Of a stretch of 32,475 nucleotides of DNA, positions 1 to 9,430 are shown piece after piece; within the stretch, counting starts at the first letter, position 1, and the number at the start of each line of letters is the position of its first letter. Origin of the DNA: Bradyrhizobium sp. (lineage in GTDB: Bacteria; Pseudomonadota; Alphaproteobacteria; Rhizobiales; Xanthobacteraceae); contig JAGXAF010000012.1 of assembly GCA_018971675.1 (NCBI GenBank), positions 1 through 32,475 of the forward strand. The letters are read 5' to 3'. The notes under the pieces were generated by a model that did no database searches, was not told where the DNA came from, and worked only from the letters and a program-made list of their open reading frames with translations. A program made the translations under genes and the position numbers.

Positions 1-195
1 CCCCGGACCAGGATCGAGCGGCTCGCCAATGAGCAAATTGGCGTGACCGCCGACACCGCGCTTCGTTTGTCAAAGGCGTTCGGTACGACAGCGGAACTGT
101 GGCTCAATCTGCAGAACCGCTTCGATGTTCAAACCGCACAGGGCAGGATTGCCGATGAACTGAAGCAGATCGAGCCCATCAGAGCGGCTTCCTAA
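1..195 (+). CDS. HigA-family (XRE) antitoxin, C-terminal part, 5'-truncated by the window edge
   Basis: Frame 1 reads PRTRIERLANEQIGVTADTALRLSKAFGTTAELWLNLQNRFDVQTAQGRIADELKQIEPIRAAS*, typical of the HigA/VapI C-terminus (TALRLSKAFGTTAELWLNLQ). Confidence 0.8.
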   Translation, partial: PRTRIERLANEQIGVTADTALRLSKAFGTTAELWLNLQNRFDVQTAQGRIADELKQIEPIRAAS

Positions 196-250
196 CGCCC
201 TCACACGGGAGAGGTCCAAGGTTCGATCACTTGTGGCAACCGCAGCGCAT

Positions 251-2527
251 TCAGCTTATCAGCGACTCCATCGCCGCAGCCTCGCGATTCGCGCTCTCGA
301 CGCGGTCGGAGAGCGTACGCACGACAAAGTCGTAGAAGGCGTTCGCCAGATCGGGGCGCTCTCGCTGCATCCGTTCAAAATTGGCGCGGGTCAACGCGAA
401 AATGGTGGCCGGCCCTTCCGATGAAACGGTGGCCGACCGCAGGGAGCGCCTGAAGAAACCCATTTCGCCAACTACGGTGTGCATCATGATGCGCCGCAGG
501 TGTACGTTCTCGTCCCTGCCGGTCGCGAGGTCTATTGCGAGGCGGCCTGCAGCGACGAGATCGATGGTGTCGGCGACCTCGCCCTGACGATGCAGGACCA
601 CCGAACCGTCGAGGTCCTTCCGCTCAAAATACGCGATGAGGTCGGCCGGATTTACGTTCGCACCAATTTGGCGCTGTAGCCAGGGCGCGAAGCCGCCGAC
701 CTCCGCATCTATAACGACGTTTGACTCGGCCAGCAGCCTGTCTTCGCACCAGGCAAGCGCAGCGTTAAGGTTCGGGAAGGCCCGGTGCTGGCTCTTGCCA
801 CTGATGACGCCGCTGCGTTCCAGAGCGGCACGCGTGGCTCGTGAGAGTGAGCAGTAGATGATCGTTGTGCCTTGCTGCCTGCAATAGTTACCTAATTTGG
901 ATAAACTGACATAGGCTGAAGAATCGGTCCCGGACACGGCCTCGAAATTGAGAATGACGTAGGCGACCCGGCGCGGCAGGACTGTCTCGATGTCGGCTCG
1001 GATGCGTTCGAAAACACCCTCCGAGGAGCCGAAGAAGATATAGCCGGAAAGCCAGTACAGCTGGATCGCATCGCCGACCTCGCGCAGATGTTGTCTCGCT
1101 TCTGGCGATCGATCGACGCGACTGGCGAACTGGGCGCTCGTCAGGTGTCGGCGCACGACACCGAGACGCGCATAGCTTATCGCAAACAGCAGACAGGCGC
1201 ACACGATTCCGGCCAGCACCCCAATCAGATAGCCATACTTGATGCACACGATCATGATGGCGACAGTCAGCAGCAGATCGCGCCAGCTTCGCTGCGAATA
1301 GGGCCGCCAAAGAGCGTCGACAATAAAAGTGTAGCCGAGAGACAGGACGAGGCCGGCTACAATGGGAATCGGAATTAAGCCTGGCAGATCGAAATTTGTA
1401 AGGCCGACCAGGCCAAGAGCGAGAGCGCTTGCCAGTCCGCTCATCCGGGTTGCGCCTCCGGCATGCTCCAACAGACAGCTAGAGCTGGGCTGGAGCGTGC
1501 TGGCGAGGCCCCCGAACGGAGCGGCGATGAGACTCGCGATACCGTGGCCCCGAAACTCCCGATCAATATCTCCGGCCGTTTGTCGAATGATCTCGAGGCT
1601 GGATACCTTGGTCACGAGCGAGATGAGAGCGACGATCGTCACCGCGAGCAACTCGGGGACAATCTGGACCAGCATCGGCCATGTGAGATGCGAGGTCCTG
1701 GCCACCCGAAGAGGCGACCAGGCAATTAAAGTCCCGAGCGAGTGAAAGTACCAGCCGTGTTCGACCCCGGAAAGTCCAAGGCTGCGAAGGGTTGCGGCGC
1801 CCGCAAGCCACATTGCAATGAGTGCGGCTGGCATCGACAAGGGCGACTTCACCAGCCGACGCAGGGTCAACAGTACCCCAAAGACAACAATGGCACTGGC
1901 AAGCTTTGCAGTGTCGGTCGTGGTCCAATCCGAAAGGCTGACGAGAGCAAGGGCTCTCCGGCTGGTCGCCATCCGAATGGCGCCCGCAATCAGGAAATAG
2001 CCGGCAGCCGCGAGAAACCCTCCGACGACTGGATAGGGGACGAATCGGAAATAGGAGCCCCACCTGAAGGCACCGAGACAACAGAACAGCGCGCCTGAAA
2101 GGAAAGTCGCCGCCGTAAAAACCAGCATGACGGTTTGAATCGCTGCTTCCGGGCTGCCACCCGCGCCCCGAACGTCGGATGCGGTCATGGCACTTAGCAG
2201 GATAAGTACGGCACCCGTCGGGGAGTCGATACCCGTCGCGATCGGCGGCAGTGAGGTCGTTAATGCGATGCACGCGCCGCCGATGCAGCCGCCGATCAGC
2301 ATCGCCCATATCGCAGTTGGGATTCCGGGGCTCAGATCGCCCGGAAACATGAGCGCGCCGAACGAGACGATGTTGGCGATGAGCACCACAGAGGCCAGAA
2401 GCCCCGCTATCGCATCTTTAAGAATGTTGCGGGCGGCGCCGAGTGTTTGGGTCCTCGCATTCAGGGGCGTGCCGGCCCGGCCATTTCCGCTTTCGCGCAT
2501 TCCTGTCCCCTCAGCTGCGTGCGGCAT
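251..2527 (-). CDS. SulP-family anion transporter with STAS and C-terminal cyclic-nucleotide-binding-like domains
   Basis: 758 aa ORF; many hydrophobic segments, a STAS-like region (VAYVILNFEAVSGTDSSAYVSLSKL) and a cNMP/Crp-like C-terminus (GSVVLHRQGEVADTIDLVAAGRLAI...VVGEMGFFRRSLRSATVSSEGPATIFALTRANFERM). Confidence 0.88.
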   Translation of the reverse strand: MPHAAEGTGMRESGNGRAGTPLNARTQTLGAARNILKDAIAGLLASVVLIANIVSFGALMFPGDLSPGIPTAIWAMLIGGCIGGACIALTTSLPPIATGIDSPTGAVLILLSAMTASDVRGAGGSPEAAIQTVMLVFTAATFLSGALFCCLGAFRWGSYFRFVPYPVVGGFLAAAGYFLIAGAIRMATSRRALALVSLSDWTTTDTAKLASAIVVFGVLLTLRRLVKSPLSMPAALIAMWLAGAATLRSLGLSGVEHGWYFHSLGTLIAWSPLRVARTSHLTWPMLVQIVPELLAVTIVALISLVTKVSSLEIIRQTAGDIDREFRGHGIASLIAAPFGGLASTLQPSSSCLLEHAGGATRMSGLASALALGLVGLTNFDLPGLIPIPIVAGLVLSLGYTFIVDALWRPYSQRSWRDLLLTVAIMIVCIKYGYLIGVLAGIVCACLLFAISYARLGVVRRHLTSAQFASRVDRSPEARQHLREVGDAIQLYWLSGYIFFGSSEGVFERIRADIETVLPRRVAYVILNFEAVSGTDSSAYVSLSKLGNYCRQQGTTIIYCSLSRATRAALERSGVISGKSQHRAFPNLNAALAWCEDRLLAESNVVIDAEVGGFAPWLQRQIGANVNPADLIAYFERKDLDGSVVLHRQGEVADTIDLVAAGRLAIDLATGRDENVHLRRIMMHTVVGEMGFFRRSLRSATVSSEGPATIFALTRANFERMQRERPDLANAFYDFVVRTLSDRVESANREAAAMESLIS

Positions 2528-2917
2528 GCGCCCCGCCAGCGAAATCGCTGGCGCGCCTTCTCGTTCAGTTTATGCCAGCGCCGTAGTCGAGCCCGAAATG
2601 GATCATAGGGAGAATGAGGACGATACACTAGGCTAAAGGCTGCGATTGAGCCCTGCAATCCCTGCAACTGTAGCTTACACAACGCACATGTCCCGAAATG
2701 TAACGTGCTTCACACTCTCGCACCGCTTTTCGCGACCACGGTGGTGAGGCGATCGGATGGGAAGCGCGCTTAACACGCCGTCGTGAAATCGACGTTGATG
2801 TGTTGCAGGCTCCAAGATTCCAACTACGCTGTTCTTTCCGGCTGAGTAAAAACAAGGAAGAATGTCATGTAAGTTGCGGGCACTGGATCACGCCAGCCAT
2901 AACAAAAGAGACAACAC

Positions 2918-3691
2918 ATGGATCTGCAGCTCAAAGGAAAAATCGCGCTTGTTACCGGCGCAACGGCGGGTATCGGCCTGGCAATCGCGAAGCGGCTCGT
3001 GGCCGAGGGAGCTGAGGTAGTGATCTGCGGACGAACCCGGGCGAAGCTCGATGCGGCGACGGCGCAGAGCGGCGCGCGCGGCATACTGGCGGATCCGGCA
3101 ACCGCCGACGGCGCCGCGACGCTGGTCGCCGCAGTTCCGGCGGTCGATATTCTCGTGAACAATCTTGGCATTTACGAATCCAAACCGTTCACGGAGATCA
3201 CCGACGAGGATTGGCGCCGCTTCTACGAAGTTAATGTGCTCTCGGGTGCCAGGCTTGCACGGGCTTATTTCCCCGGCATGATCGCGCGCGACTGGGGCCG
3301 GATCATCTTCATCGCCAGCGATTCTGCGGTCATTGTACCGCCGGACATGATCCACTACGGAATGACCAAGACGGCCCAGCTTGCGATCTCGCGTGGTCTC
3401 GCCGCGGCGACCAAGGGCACGCGGGTCACGGTGAACTCGGTGCTACCGGGAACGACCCGATCGGAAGGCATCGTCGATTTCCTCAAGAGCGTGTCGGCCG
3501 ATCCCAACGCATCGGAGACAGACATCGAACGGGCCTTCTTCGCCAAGGAGCGGCCGACCTCGCTGATCCAGCGCATGATCGAGCCCGAGGAGATTGCCGC
3601 TCTCGTCGCCTATGTCGCGAGCCCGCTTTCGGCTGCCACGAACGGCGCCGCGCTGCGCGCCGACGGCGGCATCACCCCGACGATCGTCTGA
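2918..3691 (+). CDS. SDR-family NAD(P)-dependent oxidoreductase
   Basis: 257 aa; N-terminal VTGATAGIGLAIAKRL, NNLGIYE, YGMTKTAQ catalytic motif, C-terminal ADGGITPTIV. Confidence 0.9.
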   Translation: MDLQLKGKIALVTGATAGIGLAIAKRLVAEGAEVVICGRTRAKLDAATAQSGARGILADPATADGAATLVAAVPAVDILVNNLGIYESKPFTEITDEDWRRFYEVNVLSGARLARAYFPGMIARDWGRIIFIASDSAVIVPPDMIHYGMTKTAQLAISRGLAAATKGTRVTVNSVLPGTTRSEGIVDFLKSVSADPNASETDIERAFFAKERPTSLIQRMIEPEEIAALVAYVASPLSAATNGAALRADGGITPTIV

Positions 3692-3850
3692 CGAAGGCGC
3701 ACCGCCATCGAGCCGGTCATCAGCCATCTCAGATCAGAGCATCGCATGGGCCGGAACTGCCTCTGGCACCGCCAAGCGATGCCATCAATTCGCGGCCTCC
3801 GCTTCGCCGTTCGCCCTGGCAGCAACGGACCGGCTCTATTGCGCCGGCGT
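3692..3850 (+). pseudogene. IS5-type transposase C-terminal remnant (frameshifted)
   Basis: Frame from 3692 reads RRRTAIEPVISHLRSEHRMGRNCLWHRQ..., matching the IS5-family C-terminal motif (R)RRxAIEPVIGHLKxxHRMGRNYLxxRxGDAINA. Inserting one base near 3778 restores HRQGDAIN. No N-terminal part or catalytic D,D present. Confidence 0.62.
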
Positions 3851-4345
3851 GCGTATCGGTCACAGGCGACCCAATCAGGGAGGAAACATGCTCGACTTTT
3901 TCTTTTCGGCGATTACAATCGTGACCCTGGGCTATGGGACGCCACATTGCGTCAATTCGAGTCCACGGCCCAAATTGCCAAAGGCCGGCAGCGACGGATT
4001 TTCTGACGGCGGCTGAAACGATCCCGATTGCCAACGCTATGGCAATTGCGACACAGGCATGCCCAGCTCAGGCAATCGATCTCGCGCGGCAGGCCCCAGA
4101 GGTGAAACCCGCGGGCTCAATGCCGGTGTTGAAAGGCCGACAATAATCGGTCCCGACGGTCGATGCATCGTCCGCCACATCGGGAGCGGGGCCGGTGCGG
4201 GAGGTGCCGACACCGCAATCCAATCTAGCGCAGCGCAGGAGCTTTTTTCGCAGGTTGATAAATGCAGCCGAGATGATCCGGCAATACTTGACGACAAGGG
4301 GCGCTTCGATACGGCATTTGCCGCCGCGGTGATGCAGCCCGTTGA

Positions 4346-4391
4346 ATCAGGAGGCAGCCATATCAGGAGGCAGCCATCAGGAGGCAACCAT
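4346..4391 (+). repeat. Three near-identical tandem copies of a ribosome-binding segment (atcaggaggcagccat)
   Basis: 4346-4361 atcaggaggcagccat, 4362-4377 atcaggaggcagccat, 4376-4391 atcaggaggcaaccat; the last runs into the mddA-like ATG at 4390. Confidence 0.9.
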
Positions 4392-5118
4392 GACCGCACT
4401 TATTTATGGAGTGTTTTGTTACTTTATCTTCTTGTTTGCTTTCTTGTACGCGATCGGTTTCGTTGGAAACATCATCGTACCAAAGTCGATTGACAGCGGC
4501 AGCCCCGTAGCCATGACGACGGAAGCGCTGATTGTGGATGTCGTGCTGCTTGGCCTGTTCGCAATCCAACACAGCGTAATGGCACGACAAGGCTTTAAGC
4601 GCTGGTGGACCAGACTTATCCCGCAATCGATAGAACGTAGCACATACGTGCTTCTTTCAAGCCTTGCGCTCATCCTCTTGTACTGGCAGTGGCGGCCACT
4701 GACCGACGTTATCTGGTCTGTGAGCAGCCCGACCGGTGCGGCTGTCCTTCATGCCTTATTTTGGCTTGGATGGGGGATCGTCCTGCTCAGCACCTTCATG
4801 ATCAATCATTTCGATCTGTTTGGCCTTCAGCAGGTGTACGCGCATTGGCAAGGAAGGGTGGCGGAATCACCGAGCTTCCGAACGCCATTGCTCTACAAGG
4901 TGGTTCGTCATCCGATCTATTTCGGCTTTCTGTTGGCCTTCTGGTCCGCACCGACCATGACGGCAGGGCACCTGCTCTTCGCATTTGCGACGACCGGCTA
5001 CATTTTCATAGGCATCCTGCTGGAAGAGCGCGATCTCGTCGGCTTTCACGGCGACGCCTACATTGAATACCGCAAGCGCGTATCGATGATTATTCCGCGG
5101 CCGCCAAGGAGACTTTAG
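4390..5118 (+). CDS. mddA: Methanethiol S-methyltransferase-like integral membrane protein (MddA / isoprenylcysteine methyltransferase-like)
   Basis: [37 protein letters not shown]...[30 protein letters not shown]...[27 protein letters not shown]; multi-TM with the RHPIYFGF and EERDL motifs. Start set at 4390 because an AGGAGG precedes it. Confidence 0.8.
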   Translation: MTALIYGVFCYFIFLFAFLYAIGFVGNIIVPKSIDSGSPVAMTTEALIVDVVLLGLFAIQHSVMARQGFKRWWTRLIPQSIERSTYVLLSSLALILLYWQWRPLTDVIWSVSSPTGAAVLHALFWLGWGIVLLSTFMINHFDLFGLQQVYAHWQGRVAESPSFRTPLLYKVVRHPIYFGFLLAFWSAPTMTAGHLLFAFATTGYIFIGILLEERDLVGFHGDAYIEYRKRVSMIIPRPPRRL

Positions 5119-5237
5119 GGCGCCCGACAGAGCCCTCCAACTGACGACCCAATGCTCGGCGCATCGGATCGTGCCGTCGCGTTACTCCAATGACCGATCC
5201 GCTTACGCCGGTGCGTTTACTCGCAGCGCAGTTCGCC

Positions 5238-5384
5238 TCAGATCGCGAAAATCCAGACCGCGACGATGGCCCCTAACGTGGCCAGCCCGCTGATGGTCCA
5301 GCCCGCGGCATAGGCGGCCTGATCGTCGACGTTGCCGCGCATGTCGTCAAGCCTGTCGCGGGAAACCCTCCAATGGTCCGACAT
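5238..5384 (-). CDS. Small single-TM protein, 48 aa (not in the supplied ORF track)
   Basis: Reverse strand reads MSDHWRVSRDRLDDMRGNVDDQAAYAAGWTISGLATLGAIVAVWIFAI*, preceded by AGGAGG (aacgcaggaggcgatcATG). Confidence 0.6.
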   Translation of the reverse strand: MSDHWRVSRDRLDDMRGNVDDQAAYAAGWTISGLATLGAIVAVWIFAI

Positions 5385-5589
5385 GATCGCCTCCTGCGTT
5401 CTTTTGCAGGATAACGACCGGCCGGAGAGCGGGTTCCCGCGTCCGCCACAAAATCGCCGTCACGCAACCGCGGGCGGCTTGCTTCAAGCGCCGGGAAAGC
5501 CAGCTTGCCAACCGGGTATCGACCACGCCGCCGATAACTCGATGGCGAACATGCCTTCCCCAGGCCGAAGCCTGTCATTTGACGTAATC

Positions 5590-7137
5590 TTACATCAAAA
5601 CCTCGATCAGCCGCGGTCCCTTTTCGGGAATCGCTTCCGAAAGCGCCTTGACGAAATCGTCGACATTGTCGGCCGAGCGCGCCGGCACGCCCATGCCCCG
5701 GGCGAGCGCCACGAAGTCGAGGGTCGGACGATCGATTTTCAACATATCCTGCGCGCGCTTGCCGGGTTCGCCGGCGCCGACGCCGTCGAATTCACCACGC
5801 AGGATCTGGTAGATGCGATTGGCGAACACGATGGTGACGACGTTGAGGCCCTCGCGCGCCTGCGTCCACAAGGACTGGATCGTGTACATCGCGCTGCCGT
5901 CGCCGACCATGCAGATCACCTTGCGATCCGGACAGGCGACCGCGGCCCCGGTCGCGACCGGCGTGGAAAATCCGATCGAGCCGCCCATGTTCTGCAGCCA
6001 GTCGTGGGGAGCCGCGGCCGCAGTTGGCGGAAAGAAGCCGCGGCCGGTGGTGATGGATTCGTCGACCACGATGGCATTTTCCGGGATCGCCATCGCGATC
6101 GCCTGCGCGATCGAGGCATGGGTCAGGGCGCCGGTCGGCTTCGAAAGCTCCATCAGCTTCTGCGGCTTGATGTCGGCAGGCCTGGCGCCGAGCGCACCCG
6201 CCAGCGCCGCCAGCGCCGCTGTGGAATTTTCGCCCCACGACGTCATGCGGTGAACCTCGCAGCCCTCGGGCTTGAGCATGCTCGGCTTGTTCGGATAGGC
6301 GAAGAACGCCACGGGGTCATTAGCCTCGACCAGCACGATATGCTTGAAGTCCTTCAGGATCGGCAGCGCCTGCTCGATCACATAGGGAATCCGGTCGATC
6401 GAGAAGCGGCCCTGCCCGCGCGCCATGCGCGGGTGATAGGTCTGACCCATCACCTTGCAGCCGGTCTTGCCGGCGATCTGCTGGGCGAGTTTCAGCGCCT
6501 GCTCCGTCAACGCACTGCCGGTCATCAGCACCAGGGTATGGGCGGGATCACCGCGCAGCACCCTGGCGGCCTCCTCGACCGCCTTCGGCGAATAGCTGAC
6601 GCGCTGACTATCGGCGGGCACCGGCGCGATGCCATCGGCCTCGTTCCAGGCGGTATCGGCGGGCAGGATCAGGGTCGCGATCTGCGGCGGCGAGCTTTTG
6701 GCGGCGGCGATCGCCGCGGCGCCATCGGCGGCAACCGATCTGGCGTCCGGCGAGGTGCGTACCCAGGCCGACATCGTCCGTGCCAGGCCCTCGATATCGG
6801 AGGTCAGCGGCGCATTGTAGTCGATGTGGTAGACCGCGTGCTGGCCGACGATATTGACGATGCCGGAATGGGCCTTCTTGGCATTGTGCAGGTTGGCAAG
6901 CCCGTTGGCGAGGCCCGGCCCGAGATGCAGCAGCGTCGAGGCGGGCGTCCCCCTCATGCGGAAATAGCCATCCGCGGCACCTGTGACCACCCCCTCGAAC
7001 AGGCCGAGCACGCAGCGCATGCCCTCGACCCGGTCCAGCGCGGCGACGAAATGCATCTCCGAGGTGCCCGGATTGGCAAAGCAGACGTCGACGCCACCGG
7101 CCACCAAAGTGCGCACCAGGCTTTCCGCGCCGTTCAT
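5590..7137 (-). CDS. Thiamine-pyrophosphate-dependent acetolactate synthase large subunit-like / benzoylformate decarboxylase-like protein
   Basis: 515 aa; VCFANPGTSEMHFVAALD, FEGVVTGAADGY, GPGLANGLANLHNA, and a TPP-binding region VGDGSAMYTIQSLWTQAREGLNVVTIVFANRIYQIL. Confidence 0.87.
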   Translation of the reverse strand: MNGAESLVRTLVAGGVDVCFANPGTSEMHFVAALDRVEGMRCVLGLFEGVVTGAADGYFRMRGTPASTLLHLGPGLANGLANLHNAKKAHSGIVNIVGQHAVYHIDYNAPLTSDIEGLARTMSAWVRTSPDARSVAADGAAAIAAAKSSPPQIATLILPADTAWNEADGIAPVPADSQRVSYSPKAVEEAARVLRGDPAHTLVLMTGSALTEQALKLAQQIAGKTGCKVMGQTYHPRMARGQGRFSIDRIPYVIEQALPILKDFKHIVLVEANDPVAFFAYPNKPSMLKPEGCEVHRMTSWGENSTAALAALAGALGARPADIKPQKLMELSKPTGALTHASIAQAIAMAIPENAIVVDESITTGRGFFPPTAAAAPHDWLQNMGGSIGFSTPVATGAAVACPDRKVICMVGDGSAMYTIQSLWTQAREGLNVVTIVFANRIYQILRGEFDGVGAGEPGKRAQDMLKIDRPTLDFVALARGMGVPARSADNVDDFVKALSEAIPEKGPRLIEVLM

Positions 7138-7374
7138 CGTTCAGCTCCCGATCGCGATATCTTTTCAGGCCACCGAAGATCAATCATTCCCGACGCGGTT
7201 CGTCAAAGGCCGATGGCACATTGCTGCCATCGCCAGAAATGATATCGCGCGTGCTTTTTTTGACGCAGAATTCGGAAATCGGCGCCCCGGTCGGCTTTCG
7301 CTATGGCCTTGGCTTGCGAAATCGCGGCAATATGCTCGTCTCATACCCAAGCCGGATTTTGCACGAGGAGAGCC

Positions 7375-7944
7375 ATGACCCGCGCCCTTGCGTTCCTGAT
7401 CGCAGCCGTCGCCCTGCTGGCCGCCAGTCATGCCCAGGCCGAGAGTTTCGATACGCGGGAGATCATGGGCAGCGGCCCCTATTTCGGAGCCGGCGGCTCA
7501 AGTCCGATTCCGCGCACCACGGTGTATTTCAACAGCCATTATGCCCCCGGCACCATTGTGGTGAACACCGCCGAGCGGCGGCTGTATCTCGTGCTGCCCA
7601 ACGGCCAGGCGCTGCGCTATGGCATCGGCGTCGGCCGCGACGGGTTTCGTTGGTCCGGCGTCCACAAGATCAGCGCCAAGAAGGAATGGCCAGGCTGGAC
7701 TCCGCCTTCGCAGATGCTGGCGCGGCGTCCAGATCTGCCGCGTCACATGGCGGGCGGCATCGACAATCCGCTGGGCGCGCGGGCGATATACCTCGGCTCG
7801 ACGCTGTACCGCATCCACGGCTCGAACGAGCCGGAAACGATTGGCCAGGCGGTGTCGTCCGGCTGCTTCCGCATGACCAATGACGACGTCACCGATCTCT
7901 ACAACCGCGTCTCGGTCGGCACTACTGTCGTGGTGAAGAACTAG
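7375..7944 (+). CDS. L,D-transpeptidase (ErfK/YbiS/YhnG family), secreted
   Basis: Signal peptide MTRALAFLIAAVALLAASHAQA; YkuD-domain motifs IHGSNEPETIGQAVSSGCFRMTNDDVTDLYNRV. Confidence 0.9.
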   Translation: MTRALAFLIAAVALLAASHAQAESFDTREIMGSGPYFGAGGSSPIPRTTVYFNSHYAPGTIVVNTAERRLYLVLPNGQALRYGIGVGRDGFRWSGVHKISAKKEWPGWTPPSQMLARRPDLPRHMAGGIDNPLGARAIYLGSTLYRIHGSNEPETIGQAVSSGCFRMTNDDVTDLYNRVSVGTTVVVKN

Positions 7945-8059
7945 CCGAAGCGCTGGGTTCTTCGGTGCTGTGCGGCATCATGTAAATTTGCGCGGCGGTG
8001 GCAGCCGTTTGCCGGATCGAGCCTTGCGGAGGCCCGCCCGCTGCGGCAGCGTTGACGCC

Positions 8060-8938
8060 ATGAGCCTCATTCGCTGGCCCTTCTGTGTCTTGCGAATACC
8101 GACGGTCCGGACCTTCACGGTCGTGCTGGCCGGCCTGGCGTTCGCCAGCGCGGTCCTGGCTCCGGCCGCGGCAGGTGAAATTCCCGCCATCGCATCGCGC
8201 CAGCGCGCCGAGAAGAAGAACTTTACCGACAGCGAGATCATCGAAGGCTTCCTGAATACCGCGTTCGGCGCCGAATATCATCTGGCCGGCCGCGTCGACC
8301 GCATCCGGAAATACGACGTCCCGGTGCGGGTGTTCGCCGTCGGCATCGATCGCGCGGATCGCAAGGTCCAACTCGCCAGGGTTGTCGCCGATATCGGCCG
8401 GCGCGTTCGGCATCTCGACATTGCGATGGCGTCCGGCAACGGCGAGGCCAATGTCGTGGTCGATCTGGTGCGGGACCGCGATCTGTCGCGCACCATCACC
8501 AAATTCTACGGCAGCGAACGCGCCAGGGAGATTCGTACCTCGCTCGATCCGCAATGCCTGTCCGGATTCCGCAAGAACGAAAGGTTTGAAATCGAGCATT
8601 CCGACGTGATCCTCACCGTCGACAGCGGCGACTTTGTCTTCCTCGACTGCGCCTATGAAGAGCTGCTGCAGTCCCTCGGACCGATCAACGACACCAGTTC
8701 GGTGCCCTGGACCATGTTCAACGACGAGGTATCGATGGGATTTTTCGACGTCTACGATCAGTACATTCTGAATTTGCTGTACGATCCCCGCATCAAGGCC
8801 GGCATGACCGTGCAGGAGGTCAAGGCGGTACTGCCCGAGGTGCTCGCCGACGTGCGGGCCTGGGTCGCCAAGGAAAATAATCTGCAAAATAATTTGCAAA
8901 ATAATCCGCAAAACAATTTGCCGGAGCAACGACCATGA
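8060..8938 (+). CDS. DUF2927-like exported protein
   Basis: Signal-like N-terminus (RTFTVVLAGLAFASAVLAPAAAG) then IIEGFLNTAFGAEYHLAGRVDRIRKYDVPVRVFAVG...; internal ATG 8060 preferred over 7970. Family assignment from memory. Confidence 0.7.
   Translation: MSLIRWPFCVLRIPTVRTFTVVLAGLAFASAVLAPAAAGEIPAIASRQRAEKKNFTDSEIIEGFLNTAFGAEYHLAGRVDRIRKYDVPVRVFAVGIDRADRKVQLARVVADIGRRVRHLDIAMASGNGEANVVVDLVRDRDLSRTITKFYGSERAREIRTSLDPQCLSGFRKNERFEIEHSDVILTVDSGDFVFLDCAYEELLQSLGPINDTSSVPWTMFNDEVSMGFFDVYDQYILNLLYDPRIKAGMTVQEVKAVLPEVLADVRAWVAKENNLQNNLQNNPQNNLPEQRP
8874..8921 (+). repeat. 12-bp x 4 coding tandem repeat (aaaataatYtgc) encoding NNLQ-type units
   Basis: aaaataatctgc / aaaataatttgc / aaaataatccgc / aaaacaatttgc; protein NNLQ-NNLQ-NNPQ-NNLP at the C-terminus of the DUF2927-like ORF. 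Confidence 0.9.
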
Positions 8939-9032
8939 CGCGCCGCCGCATTGGCGAACGCGCGCGCCTCCGCGTTCTCGCAGGGCGCGATGCGTCCGGC
9001 GCACTCCCTATCCGGTGGACAAAATCGGCTTT

Positions 9033-9275
9033 TTAGCGGATGGACGCTGATAGCCGGGCCAGAAGCTGCCGAAGCCGGGCATTCTCCTCGCGCAGCAAAT
9101 AAACTTCCGAAACTTCGCTGTGATGCTCGTGATGTTCCTTATCGTCACGACGTGCCGGCCGATCCTCGCGAAGCGCAGTTTGAATCCGCGCAAGAACGTC
9201 GTCGATCGGCTCGTCCGCCCAAAGTGACGGTTCGCTGCGCCGGCGCCTGTGATGCTTCGGAAAGTCTGTTCGCAT
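9033..9275 (-). CDS. Small hypothetical protein with C-terminal coiled-coil-like segment
   Basis: 80 aa MRTDFPKHHRRRRSEPSLWADEPIDDVLARIQTALREDRPARRDDKEHHEHHSEVSEVYLLREENARLRQLLARLSASIR; leucine-rich charged C-terminus. Confidence 0.45.
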   Translation of the reverse strand: MRTDFPKHHRRRRSEPSLWADEPIDDVLARIQTALREDRPARRDDKEHHEHHSEVSEVYLLREENARLRQLLARLSASIR

Positions 9276-9430
9276 GACTGATACTCCAATCCAGATAGCC
9301 GAACGTGCCCCCAGCCGCTCGCTTCGCGGGGCCAGCGTGAATCGATTCGGCAGGCAAATTTGCGACTGAAATTGGAACCGGATTGCGCCAATGCGGCGTC
9401 ATTGCGGCGCCGCATCCGCGCGCATTGGCT

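Noticed and set aside
5332-7242. 636-aa plus-strand ORF opposite the TPP-dependent enzyme
   Set aside because: Arg/His/Gly/Asp-rich antisense shadow of a well supported CDS in high-GC DNA; no recognisable domain.
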